A DNA stretch of 64,000 nucleotides from CBDCVO01 sp965223085 (GCA_965223085.1 OZ244981.1:3534001-3598000); one strand, 5' to 3'; numbered from the stretch's first letter, positions 8,391-17,859 are shown. Made by a program: numbers and translations. The notes: generated by a model not told the origin, from the sequence alone.

Positions 8391-10877
8391 TTAAAACCGA
8401 TACGTCGCCTCTAAGCCCCACGCGCGTCGATTCCCAGGGTGAATAAACGAACCGCCGAATTCCGGTGCCGGGATCACTTCTTCAAGATATTTTTCGTCGG
8501 TTAGATTTTTCACGAACGCGTGCAAACCCCACGTCTCTGTTTGAAAACCGAAACGCGCATTAACCGTGCTGAACGACTCGCGTTGCGTGAGCGACCAGCC
8601 GTTAAGTCCAAAACCGGCAGGGGTAAAAAGTCCCGGGGTGAGATCGCCTTTTTGCACTTCCGAGAACCAGGTTGGGCCAACGGTGTTGTAGTCTACGCGT
8701 ACGATCAGATCAGCGCCCATGAAGAGGTTTTCTTCAAAAAATTCTGCACCGAGGTTATAGGTGTAGTCGGGTGTATAGGGTATTTTATTGCCAACTGTTT
8801 GCGGGCGGTTGCGATTTTTGTCGATGATACCGTTGGTAATGCCCACGCCCCCGAAAAACGTCCAGTTGTCGTTAAAGTCCACGCTGGCGGCGAGCTCTCC
8901 GCCGGTAATAGAGGCTTCATCGATGTTTGAGACGACGCGTAGCAGGCCAAACGGACCTACGAAGAAGTTGAAGACTTGCATATCGTCGACCATGGTATGG
9001 AATAAGGCGCCCTCCAGCCGCACCTGACCACCGGCTATCGTACTCTTGAAGCCAACTTCAAATGCATCAGAAGTTTCTTTTTCGAACCGATCTCTAATGG
9101 ATAGGCCAGCACCGACAGCGGGATTATTGAAAAACAAGTCAATGGTCGCCTGACTCCCGTGGTTGTTAAAACCGCCGCTTTTGAAGCCGCGACCCCAACT
9201 CGCAAATAGGGCTAAGTTATCGCGAGCGTCCCAGCGAATACTAACTTTTGGTTGCACTTCATCAAAGACTTCGTTACGAGACGGCAGGCTGTTGTTGGTC
9301 ACGCAATTGGCGAAATCCACATAACCGGGGTTTAGCGGTGAGCCGGGAAGGCCATCGTCGCAACCTAGTGCGGCTATTGTGTAGTCTACGAAGACCGACC
9401 GCTGCTGTGACGGTGGCGGCACTTTTGAACTCGCCTCACGGTCCTCACGGTCATAGCGGATCGCTAAAGATACTTCTAGATCCTCACGTATGTCGTATTG
9501 CACGTTGCCGAATACGGCAAATACTTCGGTATTGAATTCGTCGTGCACGAGCGCTTCGGTGAGCGGGTTGACAAGCGATTTTGGTAAAGCGTTGCCGTCG
9601 TCGCGCAGTTGTGAGACGCCGACTTCCCGTTCGAGATCCAAATAATAGAAGCCCAACTGCCAGCGAAGCTGCTGGTCGCCGGGAGAACTCAAGCGGACTT
9701 CGAAGCTTTTGTCTTCCTGATTGCGGATTTGATATTGGTAGCCGTCACAAGCCGTTGGCGTGTACGGCCCTAAGAACGAGGTCGCGAACGTTGGGCCAAG
9801 AATTTGTGGGGCCGGTAGCGTCACACCTTGTGCGAACAGGGTTGCTAGAGAATTCACGCACGGCGGATCGGTGGCAAAAAATCCAAAGGCACCACTGGTC
9901 CCATCGGCAAAAAAGTCTTGTTCAATGTCGCTATATAGAAACCAACCCGTCAGATCGGCCCAACCCATGTCCCAGTCAAATCTGAACGAGACATCTTTCG
10001 ATTCCTGTTCATTCGTCGGGATGAGATTTGGTTGAAAGACAAAACGGTGCGCGTTCACGTCTTCATAAAAGGGGCTGGGCGTATTCCCGGAGGCATCAGC
10101 CAGCGCAAAGGCTGCGTTAAACGTGATCGAGGCGGAGTCGACTTCACCGTAATGAGCGCGCATGTCGAAGCTCACGTCTTCGCGTGGCTCCCACACTAAT
10201 CGCCCGCTGACATTGTAGTTCTCAAAATTGTCGACGACTTTTTTATTGTTCAGAAATTGGTTCTTAAAAAATCCTTCAGAATCACGGTAGTCGACGTGAA
10301 TGCTGCCGTAGAGTTGGTCTTGAACCAACGGTCCGCCGCCGGACGCTGAAACATAATACGTTTCTTGCGAGCCGGCGCTGAGTTTGATATCGCCGTGAAA
10401 CTCGTTGCTGGGTTTTTGGGTGGTGACGATGATCGCGCCTGCTGAAGCGCTGCGCCCATAAAGTGCGCCTTGTGGGCCCTTGAGAATTTCGATCTGCTTT
10501 AAGTTCGCAAATTCACGGTTAAACGCACTGGGATTGGTATAGAGTATGCCGTCGACGATGAAAGCGAAGTTGGCTTCGGCATCGCGTGTGGTGTTGATGC
10601 CGCGAATGCTGACCTGTGTATCTCCGACCTCGGCCGTATCGACCATGGCAACGCCGGGGGTCAGCGCGATGAAATCCTCAGCGCGTTCGATTTTGGCGCG
10701 GTCGATGACATCGGAGGAAAACGCCGTGATCGATGCGGGTACGTCCGATATCGCCTCTTCGCGTTGGCGTGCGGTGACGATGACTTCTTCTATACCTTGG
10801 GCCAGAGCGTTCGGCGGTAAGCCGACACCGAGCGCAATCGTGCCGCACAGGAATAGGCGAATACTAATTGGTTTCAT
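8391..10877 (-). CDS. TonB-dependent outer-membrane receptor
   Basis: This protein of about 828 residues has a signal peptide ('FLCGTIALGVGLPPNALAQ'), an early TonB-box-like 'EEVIVTARQREE', a plug domain ('QVSIRGINTTRDAE...', 'LKQIEILKGPQGALYGRSASAGAI') and a long beta-barrel ending in an aromatic residue ('GLEATYRF'). This is the type abundant in marine and sphingomonad-like catabolic bacteria, where it imports bulky organic substrates or siderophores. ATG 10877 is preferred over 10883 because a GAGG Shine-Dalgarno is correctly spaced for it. The ligand is unknown; the catabolic neighbourhood suggests an organic substrate rather than iron. Confidence 0.92.
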   Translation of the reverse strand: MKPISIRLFLCGTIALGVGLPPNALAQGIEEVIVTARQREEAISDVPASITAFSSDVIDRAKIERAEDFIALTPGVAMVDTAEVGDTQVSIRGINTTRDAEANFAFIVDGILYTNPSAFNREFANLKQIEILKGPQGALYGRSASAGAIIVTTQKPSNEFHGDIKLSAGSQETYYVSASGGGPLVQDQLYGSIHVDYRDSEGFFKNQFLNNKKVVDNFENYNVSGRLVWEPREDVSFDMRAHYGEVDSASITFNAAFALADASGNTPSPFYEDVNAHRFVFQPNLIPTNEQESKDVSFRFDWDMGWADLTGWFLYSDIEQDFFADGTSGAFGFFATDPPCVNSLATLFAQGVTLPAPQILGPTFATSFLGPYTPTACDGYQYQIRNQEDKSFEVRLSSPGDQQLRWQLGFYYLDLEREVGVSQLRDDGNALPKSLVNPLTEALVHDEFNTEVFAVFGNVQYDIREDLEVSLAIRYDREDREASSKVPPPSQQRSVFVDYTIAALGCDDGLPGSPLNPGYVDFANCVTNNSLPSRNEVFDEVQPKVSIRWDARDNLALFASWGRGFKSGGFNNHGSQATIDLFFNNPAVGAGLSIRDRFEKETSDAFEVGFKSTIAGGQVRLEGALFHTMVDDMQVFNFFVGPFGLLRVVSNIDEASITGGELAASVDFNDNWTFFGGVGITNGIIDKNRNRPQTVGNKIPYTPDYTYNLGAEFFEENLFMGADLIVRVDYNTVGPTWFSEVQKGDLTPGLFTPAGFGLNGWSLTQRESFSTVNARFGFQTETWGLHAFVKNLTDEKYLEEVIPAPEFGGSFIHPGNRRAWGLEATYRF

Positions 10878-11070
10878 GACCATGGCCTCGACTAGCTATC
10901 TGAAAGGTAATTGCATGCGTGGCACGGCGAACGGCCCTGCCACGCCTAACAATGGAAGGCACTACTTGTAGCATAAAGCGGACAAATTGCCAAGAAAGCG
11001 TCGCCAATACGAGACCGTATCGACGCTTACACCTGCGCATGTCTCGTTTTCGCTACAAACAACGGCAATA

Positions 11071-11874
11071 CTAGTGCGTCGCAAGAAATGGCAGCAAGAT
11101 CTCGCAAAAGCGCTTCTTTTGTTCTCGCCCGGCGACAACATGGGCGACGTCGTCCATCATCACCCCCGTGGCATTGGCGAGGCCCTCTTCTAGCGGTTTA
11201 GTGACCCGCGGTCCAGTGACAAAGTCTTGGCCGGCGTGCACCACGAGGGTGGGGCAATGGATATCTTGCAGCCGTGTCGAGGTGTCGTGCTTTTTGCAAG
11301 CTTCTACCAGCCGCGCATGCGTGGTGACCTTGTTGCGTAGTTCTTTCCACGCGCCTTGTGGACCGAGCAGGCGGGGTAGATTTTCGTTGTAGTACTCGGG
11401 CAGGAAAGACATCATTACGACGAGTTTTTGAAACGCCTCGAAGCCCGAATCTCGGTGCACGGTGACGAACATATCGAGTTGATCTTCGAGGATCGGATCC
11501 ATTTTCACCCAGCACCCCATGTTGACCATGCAGCGCACCAGATCCGGTCGCGCGAGCGCGACCTCCTGGCCGATGCACGCGCCCATACCGACGAGACCGA
11601 CGAAACGCGCGTTCGTCCATCCCAGATGATCGAGCAGTTCGATTAGGTCCGTAGCGTGTAACGCAATCGTAGGCTCGCGTGACAAATCGTCCTCGGAGTC
11701 CTCCACGCCGCGGTAGTCGATGCACAATACACTATAGGCATCAGTTAAGCCGCGCGCTAAATTGCGTTCTCCACCATGGCAAAATGTACCCCAGCCACCA
11801 ACGCACACCAGCGGTGGACCAGCGCCGAGGATCTCGTAGTACATATCGTGATTATTAATATTGACAATCGGCAC
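11071..11874 (-). CDS. Alpha/beta-hydrolase-fold protein with the nucleophile Ser replaced by Gly
   Basis: This 267-residue protein has the fold of enol-lactonase-type hydrolases: 'GPPLVCVGGWGT' at the oxyanion region, 'SVLCIDYRG', a late Asp in 'HAGQDFVTGP' and a late His in 'DVAHVVAG'. At the nucleophile elbow, where G-x-S-x-G is expected, it has G96-M97-G98-A99-C100, so the catalytic serine is missing. It may be a non-hydrolytic member (a lyase, or a cofactor-free dioxygenase-like protein) or inactive. The start is GTG 11874. It lies 51 bases downstream of the cysteine hydrolase on the same strand and could share its transcript. Confidence 0.75.
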   Translation of the reverse strand: MPIVNINNHDMYYEILGAGPPLVCVGGWGTFCHGGERNLARGLTDAYSVLCIDYRGVEDSEDDLSREPTIALHATDLIELLDHLGWTNARFVGLVGMGACIGQEVALARPDLVRCMVNMGCWVKMDPILEDQLDMFVTVHRDSGFEAFQKLVVMMSFLPEYYNENLPRLLGPQGAWKELRNKVTTHARLVEACKKHDTSTRLQDIHCPTLVVHAGQDFVTGPRVTKPLEEGLANATGVMMDDVAHVVAGREQKKRFCEILLPFLATH

Positions 11875-11925
11875 GCTGGATTTTCTGCTTAAACGTTGTG
11901 CAACGTCTTATTCCTACACGGTAAT

Positions 11926-12585
11926 TTAACCTGTGGCTGCCACAGGCGGTGGCGCCGTGCGGGTCTCCAAGGATTCGAGATAGGCGATCACGTCTTCAAG
12001 TTTCAATACGTCAGCGTAACGTCGCCCAACGTCGCGCAGATTATCGTAGTGTGGTTGCTCCTCCATATCACCCACGCAGTCCTCGGGGACAATTGTTCTA
12101 TATCCATAGGAGAAGCTGTCATTAATAGAAGCACGCACGCAGCCACTGGTCGTGCAGCCAGTGATGATGACGGTATCGACTTGCTGTTTCGTCAAATACA
12201 ACGCTAACGGTGTTTGAAAAAAAATCGACGGTGCGGATTTTGTAAACACCACATCATAACCCGGCTCGTAGATGCGCTCATCGAGATCGATGGATTCGTG
12301 TCCGTGATAGAAGCTGCCGTCATAGAGGGCGCTGACTTTCCAATGTCCCATGTCATCCGGCCCACACCATGCAACATTGCAAGACGCCACGGGAACACCC
12401 TTGCGCCGCGCAACTTGCAATAACTTTTGCGTGTTCTCGACCGCGCGATGTACGTGAGGTGAACGCCCGGCAGGCCACTGCGGCTGGGTGAATCCTTTTT
12501 GAAAATCGACGGTTACCACCGCGGGGCGCGCGCCGAAACCGACGCGCTTCGTGCCGTAACCGACATCATCGTAACGATCGTTCAT
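11926..12585 (-). CDS. Isochorismatase-family cysteine hydrolase, N-carbamoylsarcosine-amidase-like
   Basis: This 219-residue protein shows the family triad: Asp27 in 'VVTVDFQKGF', Lys116 in 'VVFTKSAPS' and nucleophile Cys149 in 'GCTTSGCVRAS'. The 'TTSGCVRA' loop is typical of N-carbamoylsarcosine amidohydrolase, maleamate amidase and ureidoacrylate amidohydrolase relatives, which release ammonia from carbamoyl or amide groups. A GAGGA Shine-Dalgarno precedes ATG 12585. Being next to hyuB and hyuA, it could take the N-carbamoyl product of an ATP-dependent hydantoinase. The exact substrate is an inference from context. Confidence 0.8.
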   Translation of the reverse strand: MNDRYDDVGYGTKRVGFGARPAVVTVDFQKGFTQPQWPAGRSPHVHRAVENTQKLLQVARRKGVPVASCNVAWCGPDDMGHWKVSALYDGSFYHGHESIDLDERIYEPGYDVVFTKSAPSIFFQTPLALYLTKQQVDTVIITGCTTSGCVRASINDSFSYGYRTIVPEDCVGDMEEQPHYDNLRDVGRRYADVLKLEDVIAYLESLETRTAPPPVAATG

Positions 12586-12908
12586 AATGTAATCCTCATT
12601 AATGTTCGCCTAGATTCAGGTATTCCTTCTCTCCAGGGCTATATTCGTCCACGTAATAGCGCTATCTCATGGTGGCTGCAAAGTATAGATCAAAGAAAGC
12701 GCTTGATTCGAGCGAAGCACCCGTATCAATGCACCGAAATGAAAAGAACGGTGTTTGGTTTTCTGCCACCGTCGCGTAAATTTGGGGGTGCAGCTAGGCG
12801 ATCACCAATCAGGCCCGCGGCCGTGAACACCGTGCGATGTTACGTGGCTCATGGCGACATCACCGCTAAGCAATCAAACTGCGCGTTACCTCAAACTATG
12901 GCCACGAA
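12586..12908. other. Intergenic stretch without a recognisable gene
   Basis: Between the cysteine hydrolase and hyuB no convincing reading frame is seen on either strand. The proximal end on the minus strand carries the Shine-Dalgarno of the hydrolase. The distal part (about 12790-12908) is weakly similar to the interior of the inverted-repeat element family and runs into its right end at 12909-12942. Confidence 0.4.
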
Positions 12909-12942
12909 CGCGGTGAGCGCCTGGTGCGATATCCCGGGCTAG
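12909..12942. repeat. Right end of a MITE-like inverted-repeat element (degraded copy)
   Basis: The sequence from 12909, GCGGTGAGCGCC..GTGCGATATCCCGGGCTAG, closely matches the right ends of the full copies at 15102 and 27874. It finishes in CTAG, overlapping the stop codon of hyuB. No matching left end was found at the usual distance, so the copy is degraded or truncated. Confidence 0.5.
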
Positions 12943-14828
12943 ATTTGTTTACTTTCCGTGCTCAGAACTGGGCGAAACTTAGGTGCCGCGGGCGCAGCTA
13001 AGCCGGTTTCCGCCATACATCGTTGTTTGAGCTCTTCTATAGATCCGCCACGGTCGAAAATACTTTGACTGACGGGGCGATTAGCGCGGATTTCGCTGCG
13101 CAATTGTTCAGTCGCGGCGGCATCGAAAGTAGCCTCATCGCGCATTACAACGCCGTAGCGACGCGCGCCTTCTACCGTTACCAAGCCGCGTTCGACGTCT
13201 TTTGCGACGCGCGCAGCAGGTCGTTCGAGCGGATCGCCCCAACCGCCGCCCCCCCAAGTGTCGAAGTGCAACACGTCTCCGGACTGCACTTTGATACGGT
13301 CACATTTGGACGGCATGAGTTCTTCGCTGCCGTCGGTGCGCACCATTATTTTGCGTGAGCGGACGCCAGGTTCACCACCATTAACACCCCACGGATAGGT
13401 TAACCAGCGGTCGTCGTGAATAGAAATCTCACCGTCTTCAAGAAAGCAGTAGCTAATCCTGAGCGCGTTGCCGCCGCGGTGTTTGCCGGCGCCGCCGGTG
13501 TCGGCCAAAGTCACGTAATTCTCGATCCGTAAAGGGAAATTGCATTCCAGAAATTCGTTTGGCACATTGGTGAAGCTGGGCCACAGTGAATGGCCATCGG
13601 GACCGTCACCCGAGGGTTTGCCGGGGACACCGCCAAAACCGATTTGGTAGAGCTGATACCATTCACCCGCTTCGGTATAGCCGGCGTACATGAAATGTGG
13701 CGAGTCCGAAAATCCCGCTGCACAGAGAAAATCTGGATTGCCTTGGCCGAGCAAACCCGACAGTACATCGAAGATGCGGCCCAAGGCATGAGTGCGGCAG
13801 GATAGCGCTGCCGGTCGCATTGGCTTGAGCAGGCATCCACGAGGTATGCGCACATCCATTAAGTCATAGAAGCCGTCGTTAAACATGATCTGGGGATCAA
13901 AAACCATGATCATGAAAACCCCGGCAAACATTTTGAACATCTCTTCGTTCAAATAAAAGTTAATCGATCCGATCGACTGCGGATCCGTGCCGTCGAAATC
14001 GAAGACGACTTTATCGCCTTCCCGCCACATCGCACAGGCGATTTTGTACGGTCCCATGCCCATGCCGTCGTCGCAGATATAGTCTTCGAAGTGTTGTTTA
14101 TGCTCGGGAATGGTGTCTAGAATCAGGCGTTGCATCGCGCGTTTGTTGCGCGCTAATAATTCGTCCATGGCGGAAAAAAGCACATCATCTCCGAAGCGTT
14201 CAGCGAGTTCGATGCAGCGCCTTTCCGCCGTTCTGCACGCTGCGATAATGGCGTTGAAGTCAGAACGATTCCAATGGGGCAGACGGCAGTTGTGCAAAAT
14301 GATCTTCAAGACGTCCTCTTGCAGCTCGCCGCGTTTGAAAATCTTGGTCGGCGGCACCACGATGCCTTCTTCGAAAATCTGCCTGGCATCCGTTGGTAAT
14401 GACCCTGGTACTTTGCCGCCGATGTCGGTCATGTGCCCGAACATCGATGCCCATGCGATCAAACGCCCGTCTTTGTAGATAGGCATTAAAACCAGCCAGT
14501 CATTGGCATGGCTGATAGCGCCACGACAAGAATAGGGATCGTTAGTCAGGAAGATATCACCCTCCTCGATAGTGCCTTCGTAGCCTTCACGAAATCCCCA
14601 AATAAATGAACCGAATTGGCCCACGACCATCTTGCCTTCGGAGTTTGCGATCATCGGAAATTCATCGTGTTGTTCCCGGATCCCGGGCGACATCGCAGTG
14701 CGAAAAAGTACTGCATCCATTTCATAACGCGCGTTACGCAAGGCGTTTTCAATGATGTCGAGTGTGATCGGATCGACTCTGCGGTGCGCAAATGGCTTGT
14801 CGTTGGTTTGCACGATTTTTGCTGGCAT
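12939..14828 (-). CDS. hyuB: Hydantoinase B / oxoprolinase-family subunit
   Basis: This 629-residue protein matches the HyuB (N-methylhydantoinase B) family: 'DPITLDIIENALRNARYEMDAVLFRTAMSPGIREQHDEFP' (family start), 'GDIFLTNDPYSCRGAISHANDWLVLMPIY', 'GGKVPGSLPTDARQIFEEGIVVPP', 'FDFDGTDPQS' and a late 'GGAGKHRGGNALRISY'. With HyuA it forms the ATP-dependent hydantoinase, oxoprolinase or acetone-carboxylase-like complex. Its partner hyuA lies 970 bases upstream on the same strand, separated by an inverted-repeat element and an opposing maoC gene. The length is slightly above the usual range because of a C-terminal extension. Confidence 0.9.
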   Translation of the reverse strand: MPAKIVQTNDKPFAHRRVDPITLDIIENALRNARYEMDAVLFRTAMSPGIREQHDEFPMIANSEGKMVVGQFGSFIWGFREGYEGTIEEGDIFLTNDPYSCRGAISHANDWLVLMPIYKDGRLIAWASMFGHMTDIGGKVPGSLPTDARQIFEEGIVVPPTKIFKRGELQEDVLKIILHNCRLPHWNRSDFNAIIAACRTAERRCIELAERFGDDVLFSAMDELLARNKRAMQRLILDTIPEHKQHFEDYICDDGMGMGPYKIACAMWREGDKVVFDFDGTDPQSIGSINFYLNEEMFKMFAGVFMIMVFDPQIMFNDGFYDLMDVRIPRGCLLKPMRPAALSCRTHALGRIFDVLSGLLGQGNPDFLCAAGFSDSPHFMYAGYTEAGEWYQLYQIGFGGVPGKPSGDGPDGHSLWPSFTNVPNEFLECNFPLRIENYVTLADTGGAGKHRGGNALRISYCFLEDGEISIHDDRWLTYPWGVNGGEPGVRSRKIMVRTDGSEELMPSKCDRIKVQSGDVLHFDTWGGGGWGDPLERPAARVAKDVERGLVTVEGARRYGVVMRDEATFDAAATEQLRSEIRANRPVSQSIFDRGGSIEELKQRCMAETGLAAPAAPKFRPVLSTESKQI

Positions 14829-14927
14829 AGGCGTTCTCGCTCTGTGGCTGATGATTCGCTGCTCGATGACAGCTCGACGAATTAGCAGGTGGAAGTCTAT
14901 ACGCTCTGAGCTGAAATCGGAAAATCG

Positions 14928-15102
14928 CTAGCTCGGATATTGCACGAGGGCCGCTGCCGACGCCGTCAGGGCCGCGACAGCAATCAAGCGCGATTCCATT
15001 TGCCTCGTGGCCTACTTCATTGCCGATGCATGAAAATATCCGTTCTCAACTTATTATTATTAGCTCAAACGCAGTGAGCGCCTCGTACAATATCCGGGCT
15101 AG
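14928..15102. repeat. MITE-like element with terminal inverted repeats, full copy
   Basis: The left end CTAGCTCGGATATTGCACGA and the reverse complement of the right end (CTAGCCCGGATATTGTACGA) agree in 17 of 20 positions. The interior (AATCAAGCGCGATTCCATTT) is shared with the copy at 27732-27874. It has no coding capacity. It lies between hyuB and the maoC-like gene. Confidence 0.75.
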
Positions 15103-15290
15103 TCGCGGCCGCAAGGAGATGGGATGATCATTTCGCGCCCGCGCGAGGGATCTTAGGCGCCCCGGTCTTGGGGGGGTAACTTGTGCACCTGTTAGACGGC
15201 CTCGGGTTTGTCTAAAATTCGCTTTCGATCAATGTGATAAGGGTAACGGTGACGCGCGGACTTGGCGTCGCCTCGAATCAAGGTAGTAAC
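15103..15290. other. Leader region of the maoC-like gene
   Basis: No gene is seen. The stretch includes AAGGAG before a very short 10-codon frame (M at 15124) and an inverted repeat TTAGAC/GTCTAA with a 12-base loop near 15192-15215, which may be a weak terminator or an attenuator-like hairpin. An AAGG Shine-Dalgarno lies just before ATG 15291. Confidence 0.3.
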
Positions 15291-15764
15291 ATGGAAAAGC
15301 GATCGTCTAACTGCATGACTGCGGCCATGCTCGAAATCGGCATGACCCACGAGGCGACCCTGTCTTTTACGCATGAGCAGGTCGAGCAATATTGCGCCTT
15401 GTCCGGGGATCGAAACGCGATCCACTCTGATCCTGAGGCGGCGCGACTCCGATTTCCAGGGGCGTCGGATATCGTTGTTCCCGGTGGTCTAATTCAAATT
15501 ACGATAACGGGATTATTCGGGACGGTTTTCCCGGGGGACGGTAGCTTGGGCTTGGTGTTTTCGCCAGATCGGTTCCGTAAACCTGTGCACCCCGGCGACT
15601 CGATTCAAGTCAGAATAGAGATCACCCGCATGCGCGCCGAGCTCATAGAGTTAGATGTCGTCATCAAAGACCACACCGGCGTGCAAATCGGGGTAGCGAA
15701 ATCACGCGTTATGGCGCCCGATGAGTCCTACCGAGCTTGGTGGCAGCAACGCCAATCTGCTTAA
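15291..15764 (+). CDS. MaoC-like hotdog-fold dehydratase
   Basis: This 157-residue single-hotdog protein has the R-hydratase/MaoC motif: 'FTHEQVEQYCALSGDRNAIHSDPEAAR', with the catalytic Asp-x(4)-His dyad in 'SGDRNAIHSD', then 'VVPGGLIQITITGLFG' and 'FRKPVHPGDSIQVRIEI'. Members hydrate 2-enoyl-CoA or act on related acyl groups. ATG 15291 is chosen because an AAGG Shine-Dalgarno precedes it; the frame is open upstream to 15234 with no family resemblance. It runs opposite to hyuB and hyuA, which flank it, so it is probably a separate unit. Confidence 0.85.
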   Translation: MEKRSSNCMTAAMLEIGMTHEATLSFTHEQVEQYCALSGDRNAIHSDPEAARLRFPGASDIVVPGGLIQITITGLFGTVFPGDGSLGLVFSPDRFRKPVHPGDSIQVRIEITRMRAELIELDVVIKDHTGVQIGVAKSRVMAPDESYRAWWQQRQSA

Positions 15765-15798
15765 CTATGCCGCCTTCGCCGCCGCAACAAACGCTCAT

Positions 15799-17859
15799 TC
15801 ATAGTTGATCGCCTGGACGGATCACGATATTCCCGAAATCGTCGATCACACCGCAGTTGCCGGTGAGAATGATCGATGTCGAGTCCATCTCCGTGATCAC
15901 GGCAGGGCCTAAGATTTTGTTGCCCGCTTTGAGCTTGCCACGCGCATAGACCGGCGCATCGAGAGCAGTATCGTCCATGAAAACATGTTGGTGCGTCACG
16001 ATCGCGGCGCTTGCGTCCTCGTCTCCGTGCTCAAGCGGTTCGGCGTTTACCCAGGTTGCGGGACCCTCAACGACGGCGCGCAAATTAACGACTTCTTTTT
16101 CGACGTCCAGAGCAAACGTGAACAGTTGCTTATGGATTTCATCAAAAGGATCACCGATGGCGTTCAAGCCCCTACTACGCAGGGCCGTGAGATCGCAGTC
16201 GACGGTGAGCAGTAGGCCTTGGCCGTGATAGCGCAGATCGATTTGATAAGTCGTGTTTTGGTCCTCACCGGCGACGTTTTCTTTGTTCAAAGTCGCTGCG
16301 GCGTCGTCGGCGAGTTGCATGAGAATCGCGGCGATTTCTTCGCTGCTAGTGTCCGAAAATTGTCGAATGAAGGTCCGCGAAGCCTCATCGCGCACGCGCG
16401 TCGTCGCGTCTCCGGAGGCGCATAAAACCCCAGGTCCCGGCGGAATAATCACCGGCCAGCTACCCATTAGGCGGCCCAAAGCGTTCGCGTGCAGCGGTCC
16501 CGCGCCGCCAAAGGCGATCAGGGCGAAATCGCGCGGATCGTAACCTTTCTCGATTGAAACTAAGCGCAGCGCGCCAAACATGTGTTCGTTAACGATGTCG
16601 ATGACCCCGGCCGCAGCTTTCTCGAGGGGTAACTGCAGGGCCTCGGCGATGCCTTGCACCGCTGCGCGGGCGGCGGCAACATCGAGCTGCATGTCGCCGC
16701 CTAGACGCGCGTCGGCGGGCAAATAGCCGAGTACGAGGTTGGCGTCGGTTACCGTCGGTTCCTGTCCGCCTTCGCCATACGCCGCGGGGCCCGGTACGGC
16801 ACCGGCGCTTTGCGGGCCGACGCGCAGGGCGCCGGTCAATTCCGGTACATGAGCGATCGAACCCCCACCGGCGCCAACCGAGCGCACATCGATCGAAGAC
16901 GCGCGTACCGTCACATCGCCCACGGTCGTCTCGCGACGTAGCGCCGCGGCACCCTGTTGCACCAAAGCAACGTCGGTGGACGTCCCGCCCATGTCGAGCG
17001 TTAAAAGGTTCTCGTAGCCGGCCTGTTGTGCGATCCAAATAGCACCGGCGACGCCCCCGGCGGGGCCGCTCATGAGCAAATTCACGGGGTATTCGCTCGC
17101 TGCCGTTGCCGACGCTAAGCCACCGTCTGAACGCAGAATAGCCAGTTTCACGTCCGCCATGCGCTTGTCGAGTTCGCGAGTTAGGTTAGAAACGTAAGTG
17201 GTTACCCGTGGTCGCACGTAGGAATTTGCAACCGTCGTGACTGTGCGTTCATATTCCTGCATTTCAGGAATTACTTCGGATGAAATTGATATCGGAATAT
17301 CAGGCAGGAGTGTTTGTGCGAGTTCACGCACGCGCCGCTCGTGCTCGCCATTAGCGTAGGAGTTCGTCAAGCAAACGGTCAAGGCTTCGACGCCTTTGCG
17401 CTGCAGCGCTTCGAGATCTGTTCGCAGCTGGCCTTCGTTCAAGGCCCGTACGACGATGCCATCGGCGCCGATGCGTTCGTCTGCCTCGATGGTTAGTTCT
17501 AGCGGCGCCATGGGGTCACTTTTGTTGTAGATCACCCAACCACCGAGCCCCCCGGGCACGAAGGAGCGGGCAATCTGCATCACTTGTCGATAACCCTTAG
17601 TCGTCACCAAACCGACCCGCGCACCACTGCCGGTGAGCACGGTGTTGGTCGCGACCGTGGTGCCATGCATTACATGGCTGATGTGGGCTGGATCGACCTG
17701 TGATTCACTGCAAACCTTCTCGATTCCATTGAGTACCCCGACCGAGGAGTCATCCGGGGTGGAAGGTACTTTAGCGGTATAAATTCGCCCGTCATCCTCG
17801 TCTACTAAAAATATGTCAGTGAACGTGCCACCGACGTCAACACCGAGTCTATAAGCCAT
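15799..17859 (-). CDS. hyuA: Hydantoinase A / oxoprolinase-family subunit
   Basis: This 686-residue ATP-binding subunit starts 'YRLGVDVGGTFTDIFLVDEDDG' (ASKHA-type phosphate loop) and contains 'HGTTVATNTVL', 'ILRSDGGLASA', 'LLMSGPAGGVAGAIWIAQQAG', 'LTLDMGGTSTDVALV' and 'ALIAFGGAGPLHANALGRLMG', all hallmarks of HyuA/OplA. With HyuB it couples ATP hydrolysis to opening of hydantoin or 5-oxoproline-like rings. A GGGAG Shine-Dalgarno precedes ATG 17859. The gene order hyuA then hyuB on the same strand is normal, but the intervening opposing gene and repeat are not. Confidence 0.92.
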   Translation of the reverse strand: MAYRLGVDVGGTFTDIFLVDEDDGRIYTAKVPSTPDDSSVGVLNGIEKVCSESQVDPAHISHVMHGTTVATNTVLTGSGARVGLVTTKGYRQVMQIARSFVPGGLGGWVIYNKSDPMAPLELTIEADERIGADGIVVRALNEGQLRTDLEALQRKGVEALTVCLTNSYANGEHERRVRELAQTLLPDIPISISSEVIPEMQEYERTVTTVANSYVRPRVTTYVSNLTRELDKRMADVKLAILRSDGGLASATAASEYPVNLLMSGPAGGVAGAIWIAQQAGYENLLTLDMGGTSTDVALVQQGAAALRRETTVGDVTVRASSIDVRSVGAGGGSIAHVPELTGALRVGPQSAGAVPGPAAYGEGGQEPTVTDANLVLGYLPADARLGGDMQLDVAAARAAVQGIAEALQLPLEKAAAGVIDIVNEHMFGALRLVSIEKGYDPRDFALIAFGGAGPLHANALGRLMGSWPVIIPPGPGVLCASGDATTRVRDEASRTFIRQFSDTSSEEIAAILMQLADDAAATLNKENVAGEDQNTTYQIDLRYHGQGLLLTVDCDLTALRSRGLNAIGDPFDEIHKQLFTFALDVEKEVVNLRAVVEGPATWVNAEPLEHGDEDASAAIVTHQHVFMDDTALDAPVYARGKLKAGNKILGPAVITEMDSTSIILTGNCGVIDDFGNIVIRPGDQL

